Positions 45,866 through 57,210 of a stretch of DNA of 64,000 bases are shown piece by piece. The DNA is from Ganoderma boninense (taxonomy: Eukaryota; Basidiomycota; Agaricomycetes; Polyporales; Polyporaceae). The stretch spans positions 2,825,234-2,889,233 of the forward strand of contig CM035314.1 of the NCBI GenBank assembly GCA_002900995.3, given 5' to 3'. The translations under genes were made by a program, and so were the position numbers. The notes beneath the pieces are model-generated. The model made no database searches, was not told the DNA's origin, and saw only the letters and a list, made by a program, of their open reading frames with translations. Position 1 is the first letter of the stretch, and every line of letters starts with the position of its first letter.

Positions 45866-48800
45866 TCACCGGGGCTGCCAATCCGCTGACGGATAATGGT
45901 CCATTGTGCCCCAAGTCTGCTGCGTCCGCCCCGAGCTGCTCGTCGTGTCCTCCCTCGTCGTCGGCGCGGTGATGAACGACTGCGGGGCCGTGCTCAAGTC
46001 CGGCCTGCTCTCGATCGCGACCTCCTGTGCCCGCGCCAGTGGGGCGCCAGGCACCGGCACGCCGCCGCGCTCCGTCGCGAGGCTCACCTCCGACTGCTGC
46101 GACAGCGCCGACCGCGCTGTATGCAGTTCCAGCTCCTCCGTCCCCGTCTCACCCTCCTCTTCCATCCCCATTTCCTCTTCGCCGGACGACGATGACGGCA
46201 GCGGGATGTTGGCCTCGGACTCGGCAATGTCTGACATCTCGTGCAGCCCCTCCTCCGCGCGCCACTGCTCGCGCAGCGGGTGCCCGAACGTGTGGTTCTC
46301 GGGGCTCGAGGGCACCGCCTCAGACGACGTCGACGCGTACGGCGAGTCTGCGAGCCGCACGAGCGAGTTCGCGCGCGACCTCACCAGCTCGATCGACGAC
46401 CGCGACGCTGCCCCGATCGACTGGATCAGCGACTGTGCCCGAGAACGCGCCGCGTCCGACAACGACGTCCCCGAGTTCGTCCGTGACCGAGAGTGCGAGT
46501 TTGTCCGTGACCGCGAATGCTGCGCGGACGCCCCAGAGCCGGAACGCGAGCCGTTCGAGCGGCGGTTCGCGCGGTGGCGCAGATTCGCAAGCGACGCCCG
46601 CGGGCTTGGCGCGGCCGAGAGAAGCCCCACGCTGTCCTGGCGCTCTGCCTCCTCGATGGAGCCTTCGGCCTCAGGGACCTCGATTAGCGACTCGTCGTTG
46701 AGGTCATGCTCATACATGTGGTCGTCCTCGTACTCGCCTTCGCCGTCACCATCTGACTCGAATGATCCGATCGGGATGGGACCGAACGTGCGCTCCGCGG
46801 AGGGGTCCGTCACCATGCTCTCTGTGCGTGTGCGTGCGCGTGGCCGCCCGCCCGGAAACACGACTGGGGAGGGTGACCCTGGAGAGGACGGTGGGATGGG
46901 CACCGTCCCTGCTCTCGCTCGTCTCTGTCCTCCTTGCGCCTGGGGATGCCGCGGTGGCATGGGAATTATGCTTCCACTGAAGCTTGAGTGGTGTGGGCTT
47001 GCGTTCGAGCTGGTGTTCGAGCGAGGTGAGTGGAGTCGGAAGATTCCATATTGCCGGTTGACTGCGTAGACCGTGAATGGCGCGTGGAGCGCGACTGCGT
47101 CGAATGGGACTGCGTCGAGTACGGCGTCGAGTGCGTCTGCGGGCTTATGTGCGAGGCAGAGGACATGCTTCCCCGGGGTCGACGGAACTGGAATGGGTAG
47201 CGCGAGATGACAGGCCGACCCAAGCTCGACATTGATCCTGAGGTGCGTCTCTCCGATGAGGGCACTTCGCTTTCATCTTCCTCTTCTTCCTCCTCCTCTT
47301 CCTCTTCCTCTTCGCCTTCGGCATCCTCGTCCTCGTCGCCCGTATGATGCGCACCGTCGTCTTCGGTAGCGACATCCTTGTCCTCGATCGCAGGGGATGG
47401 CGGAAATGGTATGACATCCTCCGAAGACACCTGAGCGCCGAAACCCGTGAAGGGATACGGCAGAGACATCAGCGGGCCAGACGGGTCCGTACCCGTCCTT
47501 TCCTTCTGCTTTGCAGTGGCGACAGGCGGAATGATGCTTGACAGCTCAGGTACGGTCGCTTTCGCCTTCCCAGCAGCCTTGTCCTCCAGCTCCGGCGTTT
47601 CCCGTGGACTCTCGAATAGCTCCTCCGAGAGGACGCCGCGGCGCGCGGGCTGCGGAGTCGATGGTAGTCCGACCGCGGCGAAGATGCGGTCCATGCCCTC
47701 CAGCGGCGCCGCTGCCTCCTGCGCTTCCTTCCCTTTACCCTCCTTACCGAGCGCAGACTCTCCTCGCGCCGGCTTGTTCGTGAGACAGAAGTCGTATGCG
47801 TCCTTGATCCGCAAGATTGTGCACTCTTTCCACGACCAGGGCAAAGTGTCGAAGTCCGAGACGTTGTCGTGGATCGCGGCTGCAGCCTTCTCGGCGTCTT
47901 CCTCCTCCCAACGGTACCGCGGCCCACATAGCCCGGCGCAGCCCTGCCCACTCAGGATCCAGAGCCCGGCCCTGCAGAGTGGTGAAGTGACGGTGTCCCG
48001 TCGTGACGAAGCGAAACCCATCAGCTCCGGTTCCGATGGCAACTGAAATACAAAGACACATGACACGCACCAGCTTGTCAGGAGAACCAGAATGCGCCAT
48101 GCCGTCCAAGCAGCATTCGCGATGAGCACGCCCCGGGCATAGTCCGTTAGTGTTCCATCAGAGGAGCGGAAGAACGTCCCGTCTCTCTGGCTGATGCCTG
48201 CATCCGTGAGTGCGAGAACGTTGGGATCAGGGGAAGAAAAGGCGAAGAGTAAGGCCAAGCATAGTGCGGCCCGCGGCATCAAGAGCGCGACCGTAGGCAG
48301 GTTCTGCGAGTAGAAGTAAAGGGTCTCGGCGAGGCCGTCCAAGAGACTGCCATGCTCGCCGGCGAAGGCGGAGAACCGGATGTGGTAAATGAAGGAGAAG
48401 TTCACGTAAGACGACATCGCGGCAAAGTTAAACGCCGCGGATGAAAAGTATATGGGAAGAATCAGGGGACGCTCTGGAAACGCGCAGGCACAAATCGTCA
48501 GGCCTGTCAAATTGAGTTGCGGAACAGATGGAGCACTCACTAACACGCCAACGGCGAATGAAGGAATAGACAAGCTCGTACACTATCGAGACGACAACGA
48601 TCCATGCAAACCAGCATGCGATGTACGCTGCCGCGCCGAGGGCCCAGTTGCGGCCTGACCCAGGGACGCCAGGGGCCTCAGGGTTGGGGAACTTGGCAAC
48701 ACTGCGCGCAGAATGAGGAGCTGTGGCGATAAAACGAAACGAACACTCACGAAACAAGGACAAATACAGCGTTGAAGTCGAAGAACGTTTGGAGCGGGAT

Positions 48801-49415
48801 GTGGCCAAAGACGAAGAGCGGGAACAGATAGTACCACAGACGCATCTTCCAGGATGGATTTCGGAGCAGTTCGAGGTTGAGCGCGGGCGCGTTGAACCTG
48901 GGCCGCGGCGGCTGGCCTTCGCCCCCTCCCGACGCTGAGAACAGCGTGGGGGTCAGGGCTGCGCTCGTCGCGCGCGACCACGCACGGGCGTGTCCAGCAC
49001 CCGAGAAGGCGCGCGACTGGTCCGTAGGCTCCCGACGCGTGCTCTTCTCCGCTTGACTCTGGAGACTGACGATGCGTACGGACCGTGGGGTTGGCTTCCG
49101 ACCGATCGTGGCGGGGGGCTCGGGGTCATTGCTGTTGCTAGGCCCGGCCTCGCTGAACATGCCAGCGACGGAGTGGATGGTGGAACGGGGAGCAGGGCCG
49201 GGGGGACGCTTGGGGAGCCACGACGGATACCCTTCCGAACTGGACGAGACGCCTTGGGGGGACTGGGGAGAAGACGACTGGCGTTCGGATACGGGCGATG
49301 GTCCGTGCGTGGGGCCCTTCGAGCGATCAGTGTTTCCCGACGAGCTGGGCCGCGAAGCGGACTGGGGAGAGGGTGAGGCAGAGGGACTAGGAGAATCGTT
49401 CGTGTGTCGTGACAT
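45866..49415 (-). CDS. Large multi-pass membrane protein with acidic Ser-rich tail
   Basis: Exons 49415-48751, 48701-48541 and from 48473 are on minus. The first 190 residues are Ser/Pro-rich and disordered. Helices follow: MRLWYYLFPLFVFGHIPLQTF, ALGAAAYIACWFAWIVVVSIVY, ILPIYFSSAAFNFAAMSSYV, LPTVALLMPRAALCLALLFAF and AAWTAWRILVLLTSWCVSC. The order is known from conserved basidiomycete proteins often labelled proteophosphoglycan-like; no function is established. The tail holds a run of about 14 Glu (47280-47323), many TQS repeats and a final 330-residue Ser/Arg-rich, then acidic segment ending at 45866. The frame must change near 46990-47050. A 61-base intron with a weak GTCTAC donor, CTCAC branch and CACCAG acceptor would do this; otherwise it is a one-base lesion. 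Confidence 0.75.
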
Positions 49416-50382
49416 GTTCGTGGATTACGGCGGAAGAAACCATGCAAAGTCAGTAGATTAGCCAAACGAGTCGAGAGGTCGTAGCAGGATTAGATGCGGT
49501 GTCGCGAGGAGGACGGTGGCAGCGTGCAGGGGACAGCACGGCGAGCTGAACACGGGCTCCTGGGTGCTGCTGCTGCTGGGGGCCTTGAACGCGAGGGCCG
49601 CGTGTTATGACGACGGGCTGCCTCGTGTTGGGCGAGCAGTGGGAGACGACGCGCGAGAGACCTTCCACGCCCGCCAGCGCGCCAAGTCTTCAACCAACGA
49701 CTCACCAATTTTGGAAGCCGTGCCTTGCCCGGCCGCTCAACTCCGCGCGGGCGCCGTAATTTGCCTCCGCTCTCCAGCCGACTCGCCGGTCGTCAGATGC
49801 CTCCGCGCCAGCGCTTGCCAAGCTCTTGTACTTGACCGACAATGTTGCGTTCAAGGAAACTGACAGAGGGATATAGAGAGTGTGAGTTTTCTTTTTGAAC
49901 AAGGAGCGGCAGGGTGACAAGCAGCAAGCAGGTCGAGGCTTAGGTAGTGATGGTAAATGGTCAAGAAAAAGGTGAGCCTCTCCGCGCTCTGGCGAAGGCA
50001 AGTTTTGCGTTGCCATGTCAATGACGCTGCATTATATCTTCCGCAGGACTCCTTATTGACGTGTTGTATGCCGTTGTGGGCGTAGACCGCACGAGCCGCC
50101 CCCGCCGAACCTGGAGGGGAAAAGTCTTCGTCAACTCCGAAAGCTCTACACACGATATACCTATTCATACGGCTTTCTAGAAATCCTCTCGAGGTGAGTG
50201 AACGAGGTTATCAATAGACGGGACTTGAAGTCTGCGCTCGCCGCTAGTAGATGTGCTACAATCTGCCTCAGCAGACATACCTCCGAGGTTCTTGGCTGAG
50301 TGACCTATTCCTTGCCTAGGTCACTCGGTCAACTTCCTGGTGGTGTGATGCAGCCGCACGATCATATCACGCCTCCTTTCAA
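49416..50382. other. Intergenic
   Basis: The first 150 bases are the promoter of the membrane-protein gene. No other coding or repeat signal was found. Confidence 0.45.
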
Positions 50383-50747
50383 TGACAGTGCTTTGCATAT
50401 CAAACTGCAGTCGTTTCGCGCGTGGAGCCGTATTTGTGCCGCCGACGGCTAACGCTGCGGGAGGCAACGCCCCTCCCGGAGAAGAGGTACCTGACGGGCA
50501 TTCTCTGTGGACGAAGCGTACCTCGGGTCACACTAGTATGCCTCACTACACTTCATCCCGTAGCATCCGAGAGCGAACTGGGGCCAAGAACTCTTGCTAC
50601 CCGCGGTGTATGAGCATTGCCCAGTCTAGAAGTGGCCTCGAAGAGGCATCCAGGCGCTGGCGAACGGCGTTGCAAACAGGGGCAAAGAGGTTCAACGCGC
50701 GAACGTCGACTGCAGTTTGGTATGCAAAGCACTGTAGTGGAGGTCCG
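50383..50747. repeat. Inverted-repeat element, MITE-like
   Basis: The left arm (50384-50430, beginning ACAGTGCTTTGCATATCAAA) is the reverse complement of the right arm (50745-50698, ACAGTGCTTTGCATACCAAA) with few mismatches over the first 45 bases and weaker similarity beyond. Arms face each other around about 270 bases. No target duplication or transposase is evident. A short non-autonomous DNA transposon, or an inverted duplication, would look like this. Confidence 0.65.
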
Positions 50748-52630
50748 TGGCGGAGGCCACTTCACGCCCTCGTCTGCACCGCGAAGCCATCCTCAAGGGC
50801 CTAGCGCTCCAAGAGCTTTTCGCGGCCTGCTACTTTGATTTGCGCCGCGCCGCCGGGCCTGGCAGCGGCACCCGCACTGCGTCCCCTGAGGAGAACTCAA
50901 CAGACCGCCCCAGGCTGCTCAGTACGCGACTCGCTTTGAATGGTGCTAGAACGGGTTGGTTCCGGCCTCTCCATAGCCAACGTTCCGCTGATGCGCCTCG
51001 TCGCACGAAAATCATGGACATGATTTATGGTGATGACTCACCGTGGCCAGCAGGAGAACTGGGGATTGACGCAGTCGCATATTCTAAACTTGGCTGCCCG
51101 ACGACAAGGAGAACCTTGTCGAATGCGTCAGCCAACGAAACGGCGTGGATAGACGAGAGCAGCTACGTGCCTACCGACGCTGATTCGTCTCTTTGAGAGA
51201 ATATATGCGCGCATATAGTCGTATGTAAGGTATAGGCGTGCATATACTCGTATGTAAGGCCTCATCGGTGTAAGCCAGCTGGGCGGTCGGGCGAGAAAAT
51301 GCTGTTCCGGCAGTGGGAAAATAAGAAGAGCCATTCGATGGAGGCGTCCCTCATGGCCGAGAGCGTAGAGATGGGAGTGGGGGGACAAGTTGAAAGACTG
51401 CTGCGATTCACAGTTTGGGGTTTATATACCCTATGACGTGAGTCGGACTTTTCATCCAAAGACAGTAACTCTCCTTCCTTTCTCGGACCACACGGATTTT
51501 CCAAGCTGTTCTGCCCGGAATCCAGTGGCTTCTCTCTCCGATCGCGTCCTTCTCCAATATTCTATTCCCTCAGACTAGAGGTTAGAGGTTACTAGCATCG
51601 ATAAGCTTCGTAGATCTAACCTCAACCATTCTCTATTCCGTGCGGAATTGGTGGATAGCAGGAGATTCATGGTTGTCGAACTGCAAACAACGCCAATATC
51701 ATACTTACTCGCCATATACAACTTAGCATAATCCGATCCTGGAACGCCCTTGCATCGGAGCGGAGAAGCCATTCATGCTCCCTATTGACCTGCAGCGAAT
51801 CTTTACTGATCTTCATCTACTCAACATTCCAATTGAGCTGGCATGCGACCTGCTGGAATTACTCCCCTGTCGTCGCCGCACAGCACGCTTAAATCACTGT
51901 TTGTGCGTATGCCCTGCTCGCGGATCCTCCGAGTCTTAACCTCCAGCATAGTGTGTGTAGGTTGCTATCGCCGCGACGCGCCCAACGTCCGGTAGGTTAC
52001 CAACATGTGGGTCGCCCGCAGCACGGCCGAGCCTCACTGAGCCACCATTGCGATCGCAAATCGCGCTCGCTGCTCCGACTCTGCCCACCAGCTCAACCTC
52101 TACTCCTCAATGTACATCGTCCATAAATCCACCCTTCACTCGCCCCGTGTAACCTTTTGAAAGTCCCGGACACGCGCCGCCCACGGCAGTGGAAGAGTCC
52201 CGCCCCAGAGACACAGGAGAAGTAGCCCGAAGACGACTCCTTTGGCTTCGCGGTATTGAATGCAGTACTCACGGCTTCGCACACCGTTCCCCACCCCGTA
52301 TATACTGGCCACCCGCAACTTCTGAATGCGCCCCTCCTGCACGTACCGATGGGATGGTGTTTACCGCCGTACCGTCCGGGGGTGCCAGCGATACATGTCT
52401 CGCCATCTCCGGGTTCGAGAACGAGCCAGAGCCTATACCAAGCCTCGGCGCCTTCAAGGTCGCAGCGGCGCACATGAAGTTCGTGGCTCATCCCGGCGTA
52501 CGTCCAGTTTCAACTTTCATACCAGCCTCTCCTCCCATGACTTTCTGATGACCGTGTTCCAAAGCCAGTACAGCCACATCTCCCAGATTACTTCCTGTCC
52601 GACCATCCTAGTCTGCGTCTGGGTCGACGC
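50748..52630. other. Gene-poor stretch
   Basis: A 149-codon plus frame (50747-51196) has no recognisable features and begins inside the inverted repeat, so it is probably chance. A plus frame ending at 52548 (block LGAFKVAAAHMKFVAHPG) may be an early exon of the kinase-like pseudogene. Nothing else was seen. Confidence 0.35.
51203..51262. repeat. Two-unit tandem repeat
   Basis: GCATATAGTCGTATGTAAGG at about 51212 and GCATATACTCGTATGTAAGG at about 51239 are adjacent copies of a 27-base unit with one difference in the core. It lies in an otherwise empty AT-rich patch. Confidence 0.6.
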
Positions 52631-53440
52631 CTTGCACGTCGCATACGGCATCCTGACCCACACGTTCGTCGCCCAACCCGATTGGCCAGTCGCCATTTCA
52701 GCTGGGTGGCGCCACCAGCGAGCGACGGCGCGCGAACATACTGAACCTCGCCAGGCACGTTCGGCTCGTGCGCGACGCGCTGACGAGCCTCCAGGCGTTC
52801 TACACCGCGCTGCCAGAACGTCTACATCCATACCTCCACAACCCAACGCTAGCCGTGCCCTCGACGGTGCCCACGTTCGTCGACAAGCTCAGCAGAGACG
52901 CGTCGCAAGCGCTATTCCGGGCGCACTTTCGGGGCCGTGATGTGCTCGTCAAGTTCTGCGACGGCTACGGCTACGACGCCCACCGCCGCCTCGCGGACCA
53001 CAATCTGGCCCCCGAGCTCATTCGCCGTGATGGGCTTGTAGCAGGGTTCACGATGGTCACGATGGCCTTCGACGCTAGGATGATGTCTGCATACGACAAA
53101 TACTTCGGTCGCGCCCTCCCCGGAAGCGTCATGGTAGAAGTGCGCAGGGCGCTCGACCTCCTCCACGCTGAGACCGAGGACCCTGAACCTGCCAGACGGG
53201 GCCCCTTCGTCCATGGGGACGTCAAGCGGGAGAACATCCTCGTTCCACGGGATGCGGAGAAGCATACGCCTGTCCAGCTTGTTGGGTTCTGTTGGTCCGG
53301 TGGCTGGTGAGGTACGTTATCCCTGCGATGTGCTCTTGGACCAGATCGGCACTGTTCAGGGTACCCGATGGGCGAACGGGGTCGTAGAACAGCGGCACGA
53401 TATATTGATGCAGGAGAGATTAGCGTACGCGTGGTACTAA
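52630..53440 (+). pseudogene. Broken Agaricomycete protein-kinase-like gene
   Basis: Plus-strand blocks follow the order of the fungus-specific kinase-like family: RDVLVKFCDGYGYDAHRRLA (VAIK-like Lys), LAPELI, MVT-MAFDA (hinge), RRALDLLHAE, HGDVKRENILV (catalytic loop with Asp and Asn) and VQLVGFCWSG. The last should read V-D-F-D/G-W-A-G; the Mg-binding Asp is Gly here. The frame then stops (TGA at about 53308). A one-base shift at 53295-53310 continues the family sequence as GEVRYPCDVLLDQIG to about 53440. Loss of both the frame and the metal-binding Asp means it is not an active kinase. No convincing first exons were found. Confidence 0.7.
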
Positions 53441-53788
53441 GATGGATATGGCATACAGAGCGACCGCGGGCGATGGGTTTGGAATGTATTTTGTAGTATG
53501 TGGATGTGCTGAGAGACCGCCGCGAGCGATACCACCCACACAACAACCTGAGTTTGAAGTCTATAATATGCAAGTAGGTTCTGGCGAATGAGGTGGCGTC
53601 GTGGTGCAAGGAGCCTTGAAACGCGGAAACAGTGGAGTGCATACGAGCTACGGAAAGTGAGAAAGCCGAATTGGAGCCTGAAGGGCGAGTAGCCTGCGGG
53701 GGGGACGGTGAATACATGGTCGATGATCGAACGGACTGTTACATGTCCACTCACCTTGGCGGATACGGGACCTAAGTCTTACTGGACC
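53441..53788. other. Intergenic
   Basis: Nothing recognised; 3' flanks of two convergent broken genes. Confidence 0.4.
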
Positions 53789-55638
53789 TCATCCACTGCT
53801 ATACTTCGGCAGAGTTATCCGCTCGGTGTATTCCGCTAGATCCCTGACGCATGCGCGACTTGATGCGGCTTCCATCCGTGCCCCGCCACAGTGAACATCT
53901 CCAAGGTCCAGATCCGCGAGTAAAACTCCCCTATCTCTGCGGTATCGGAAGCAGGCTTGCATTTCCTCGAACAACTCCGGGCACTCATAGCACCTGCAAG
54001 CGATCGTCACCCACGCCAGGCTCGGACACGCAACCGAACGGGCACCGTCGGCGTCCGAGTCCGTCCCTGCTGAGTGGGAGTCGCCCGCAGACGCAGCGTG
54101 GAGCCCGAGAAACGCGTTCACCATGCCGGCGAGGGACTGCGACTTGAGCCCGCTGATTTTCAGCCGCTGCAGGAGCGCGAACGTCCGGAAGACGCTCGCC
54201 CACGCCGCCACCGCGTCGGGGGCGACGTCGTGGATCGTGAGGGACGTCAGCGGCGCGCGCCCCAGAAGGCAGACGAGGTCCGCCACGGAGCCCCACCGCC
54301 ACGGGTCGAACGGAGGGAAACGGCCGCGGTAAGAATACAGGGTCATGTTCAACCCAAGAAGAGGTTTATCGGAGGCAATATCGACGCTTGGGGGATCCCC
54401 CATCCGCATGGAGATCCCAGTGGGCATGGCCAACATCTCGAGCGTGTCGGCGAGGCTTGGGGGGAGCATGGCTGCCATGGAGCGTGGGCCGCCGCCGTCT
54501 TGGGCGCGGGGTGGAACGACGTCTGCCGCGTCTTCGGCTCTGGCAAAAATCGATAAGACGCACGGACGGGTGGAGATGGAAGTGTGCAAGAAAGCGGGAG
54601 GTGAGGATGGCGCCGTGTCTTTCTATCCAGAACAACTTGAGCTGGGGCAGGGATATGAGCGGGCGCCATGGCACTGGGGCCCGTTGTGCCCAGTCGCCGG
54701 TTAGGTGGTGGAGAGTGTTGCACAGGTACAAGCGTTCGAGCTTGGTGCATGACGCGAGCACGTCGAGGAACCGGTCGCAGGAGAAACGAAACGCGCATGT
54801 GTGCAGAAACAGTGAGCGCAGCTGCCGGTACAAGGCTGGCTGTTGGGGCGCCACCAGTCCGGTCAACGCGAGATCACGAAGGCGGGGGAAGCGGTGGCAG
54901 TTGAGCTCGATATCGACTGTCGGGTCATACGACAGACAATCACGTTCGACGACGCTGACGTCGAGGTTTTCTAGTTTGGGCATTCCGTCGCAGAAGAGAG
55001 GCGGCAGTGCGGCGAGGAGGTCCGGGTGTATGTAGCCGCTCGGCACGCTGCAATGGAAACAGAGTTTTCTAATGCGGTCTTGAACGAGGGGATAGACAGC
55101 CTGGCAGTGCTGTATACGAAAGGGCATAAAGCGCATTGATGTCACGACGTTGACAGGGGCCACGGCGGAACGAGCGAGGCACAGCTCTGTCCATTCGGTG
55201 GAAATCCATTCTCCCAGGTGGACTAGGCACCAGAACGCCGGAGTACCGACTATGACCTCGCGCCAATGTCGACAGACACCCATGAGCCGCCAGAAGGACG
55301 GCCTACATATTTCGTTTCGAGAGGAGGTGACTGCGATGAGTTTGTCGGTCCAGAAGGGAACGGCTGCAAGTATTTGAACCAGCAGTTCGTTAGGAAGCTG
55401 GTTGATGACCAGCGAGCGGTTCCAGAGTATCTTGAACTCGAGCCGTTCAGAAGAGAGGGCTTCGGCAATATGTCTCCTTCGCACGCGGGTCCGCGATCCG
55501 GCGAGCTATCTCCCGTCGGAGATCGTCGGGAGTAGAACGATCCCAGTACTCTGATGTCGCGAGTGTAGTGACGGGTTCGGGCTCGTCGAACGAATGAGAC
55601 GGGATGGACTGCGTGTCTGGACAACTCTTCTTCTGCAA
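53789..55638 (-). pseudogene. F-box-like gene 4 with two frameshifts
   Basis: Read on minus, the parts are YWDRSTPDDLRREIARRI (first frame), HIAEALSSERLEFKILWNRS with the F-box INQLPNELLVQILA and MGVCRHWREVIVGTPAFW (second frame), and from about 54565 a third frame beginning CVLSIFARAEDAADVVP and running to the stop at 53789. Every part aligns in order with the intact gene at 36556-38430. The joints near 55468-55480 and 54551-54572 each need an extra base to be skipped, and neither spot can hold an intron. Two clean lesions in an otherwise well-kept sequence suggest recent loss of function, unless the assembly is wrong at both places. Confidence 0.75.
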
Positions 55639-55639
55639 A

Positions 55640-56231
55640 TGCTGTGAGCATGGATTTGCAACCGGCCCAAAATTGAGTGCTTACCTGTGTCGTCGCAAGC
55701 ACAACGTAGACAGCATCACAATCAGCGGGTTGAGCGTTCAGAAATCTTCCTGTTCCAAGATTTAGTTTCATTTTCATTGTCGCAAACACTGGGTCCGCAT
55801 GAACCGCAGGCCAAAGCAGAACTGGAAGGAGAGAGAGAGATGAAGGGCGAGGGGCGAGTTCGGTATTCAGGGGCAGGGTGCGATATTCACAGGGGCCCTC
55901 GAGTTTTGTCCAAGAAAGGAGCTCCGCAATAGTCACGTCACGTCAGGCGGGCTTGCGGCTCTTACCTGCTCAACTCCACACAACGCCAACAGCATTATTC
56001 GAGTTTAAACTGAGACTAGACGAACGAGCGGCATAGATTATACGAATGCAGACAACACGCGTGGATAAATACAGAGAGAATCACTCAACGTCAAACAAGA
56101 ACATGTCAGTCCGCCTCCGGTTCAAGATTCATCAATTGTTCCACTCTGAGTCCGAGTCCGAGTCCGAGTACGATTACGACTCCGAAACAGGGCTAAACAG
56201 AGACGCTGACCATCAATCAAGACAAGTACTT
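55640..56231. other. Intergenic
   Basis: A (GAGTCC)n hexamer repeat lies at 56145-56170, related to the (GGACTC)n repeat at 27515-27545. No gene seen. Confidence 0.45.
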
Positions 56232-57210
56232 TCATTGGCCGAGGGAAGAGGACGTGGATGCGTATGGGGGTGCAGGCGCCGGGGGCACCGCGGCACCCGT
56301 CGGGAAAAGCAGGAACGAGGTCTGTGCAGCCTGAGACGAGGAGGCGGAGGAGGCGGAGAGAGAAGGAAGGCCAGAGCTCATCGACGAGGACGATGGTGCG
56401 GACGCAGACGAGGGCGAGGACGAGGAGGATGACGATGATGAAGACGAAGACGAAGACGAAGACGAAGACGACGAAGAGGAGGACGAGGACGAAGATGATG
56501 AAGCTGATGCTGAGGACGACACAGTGCTCGATGAGGAGGACGAACCGGTCGCACTTGCAGTCTCGTCCTCGTCATCACTATCATCAGACGCCGCAGAACT
56601 GCTGCCTGTATCAGGCACATCCGACGACGTTGCGCTGGCTGTCTCGGATGCCGGAGCTGACGCGGGGGGCATGGACTCAGACTGGGACACGGCGGCCGTC
56701 GGGACAGTGACGGACATGGACTGCCCCGCAGACTGCGACTGAGGCTGCCGCTTCACGATCGCGTGCGGGTGCAGGTCGCGCCGGTGCGGTGCTGACTGCG
56801 GCGAGCTCGGGCTCGAGCCGGGGGGCGAGGGGAGGACGCTCGTGCTGACGGACATGCCGGTGATTGGGGGGTTCAGGAGGAACGGCGTGCCGGACGCGGT
56901 GGGTGCGGGCACCTGGGTTTCGGCGGCGGTGCCAGGAGCGGCGGGGACGGATTCGGATGAGTTGGCGGGCTGCCTGCGGGCATGGACACGGAAGGGGAGG
57001 AGAGGGTGGGAAGGCGGCGGCAGCCGTGCTTGGCGCAGAGGGGAACGCGGAGACGGAGGTGCTATTCGAGGGTCCTGGCGAAGGCGAACGTGACTTAGCA
57101 TCGTACGGCGTGAGCGCACGGATTGTCTGACGCTTACCGCTGGTGGACTGGGCCGCGACGCAGGTCAACAAGACCAGAGCAGCAAGGGCGGTAGAGTTGT
57201 TGGAAACCAT
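56232..57210 (-). CDS. Ser-rich secreted or wall protein
   Basis: Exon 1 (57210-57138) encodes a signal peptide (MVSNNSTALAALVLLTCVAAQ). A 63-base intron (57137-57075, GTAAGC to GCCAG) follows, then a long exon. After SNSTSVSAFPSAPSTAAAAFPP the frame must change near 56990-57010 to reach ANSSESVPAAPGT and the remaining 250 residues. These are Thr/Ser/Pro-rich and contain an unbroken run of more than 30 Ser (56400-56515) and a C-terminal stretch LLFPTGAAVPPAPAPP. There is no catalytic motif. It resembles O-glycosylated wall proteins of fungi. The frame change may be a real lesion or an error in a GC-rich spot. No GPI-type hydrophobic end is present. Confidence 0.6.
56400..56515. repeat. Trinucleotide (GAC/GAA/GAT)n tract, coding for poly-Ser on minus
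   Basis: About 38 consecutive purine-rich triplets on plus read as TCN Ser codons on the opposite strand. Such tracts change length by replication slippage. Here the third base varies among T, C and G, which keeps the protein run while interrupting the DNA repeat. Confidence 0.85.

Noticed and set aside
45906..47069. 387-codon plus-strand open frame
   Set aside because: It is antisense to the Ser/Arg-rich tail of the membrane protein; the mirrored codons give an Ala/Ser/Arg-rich string without family features.
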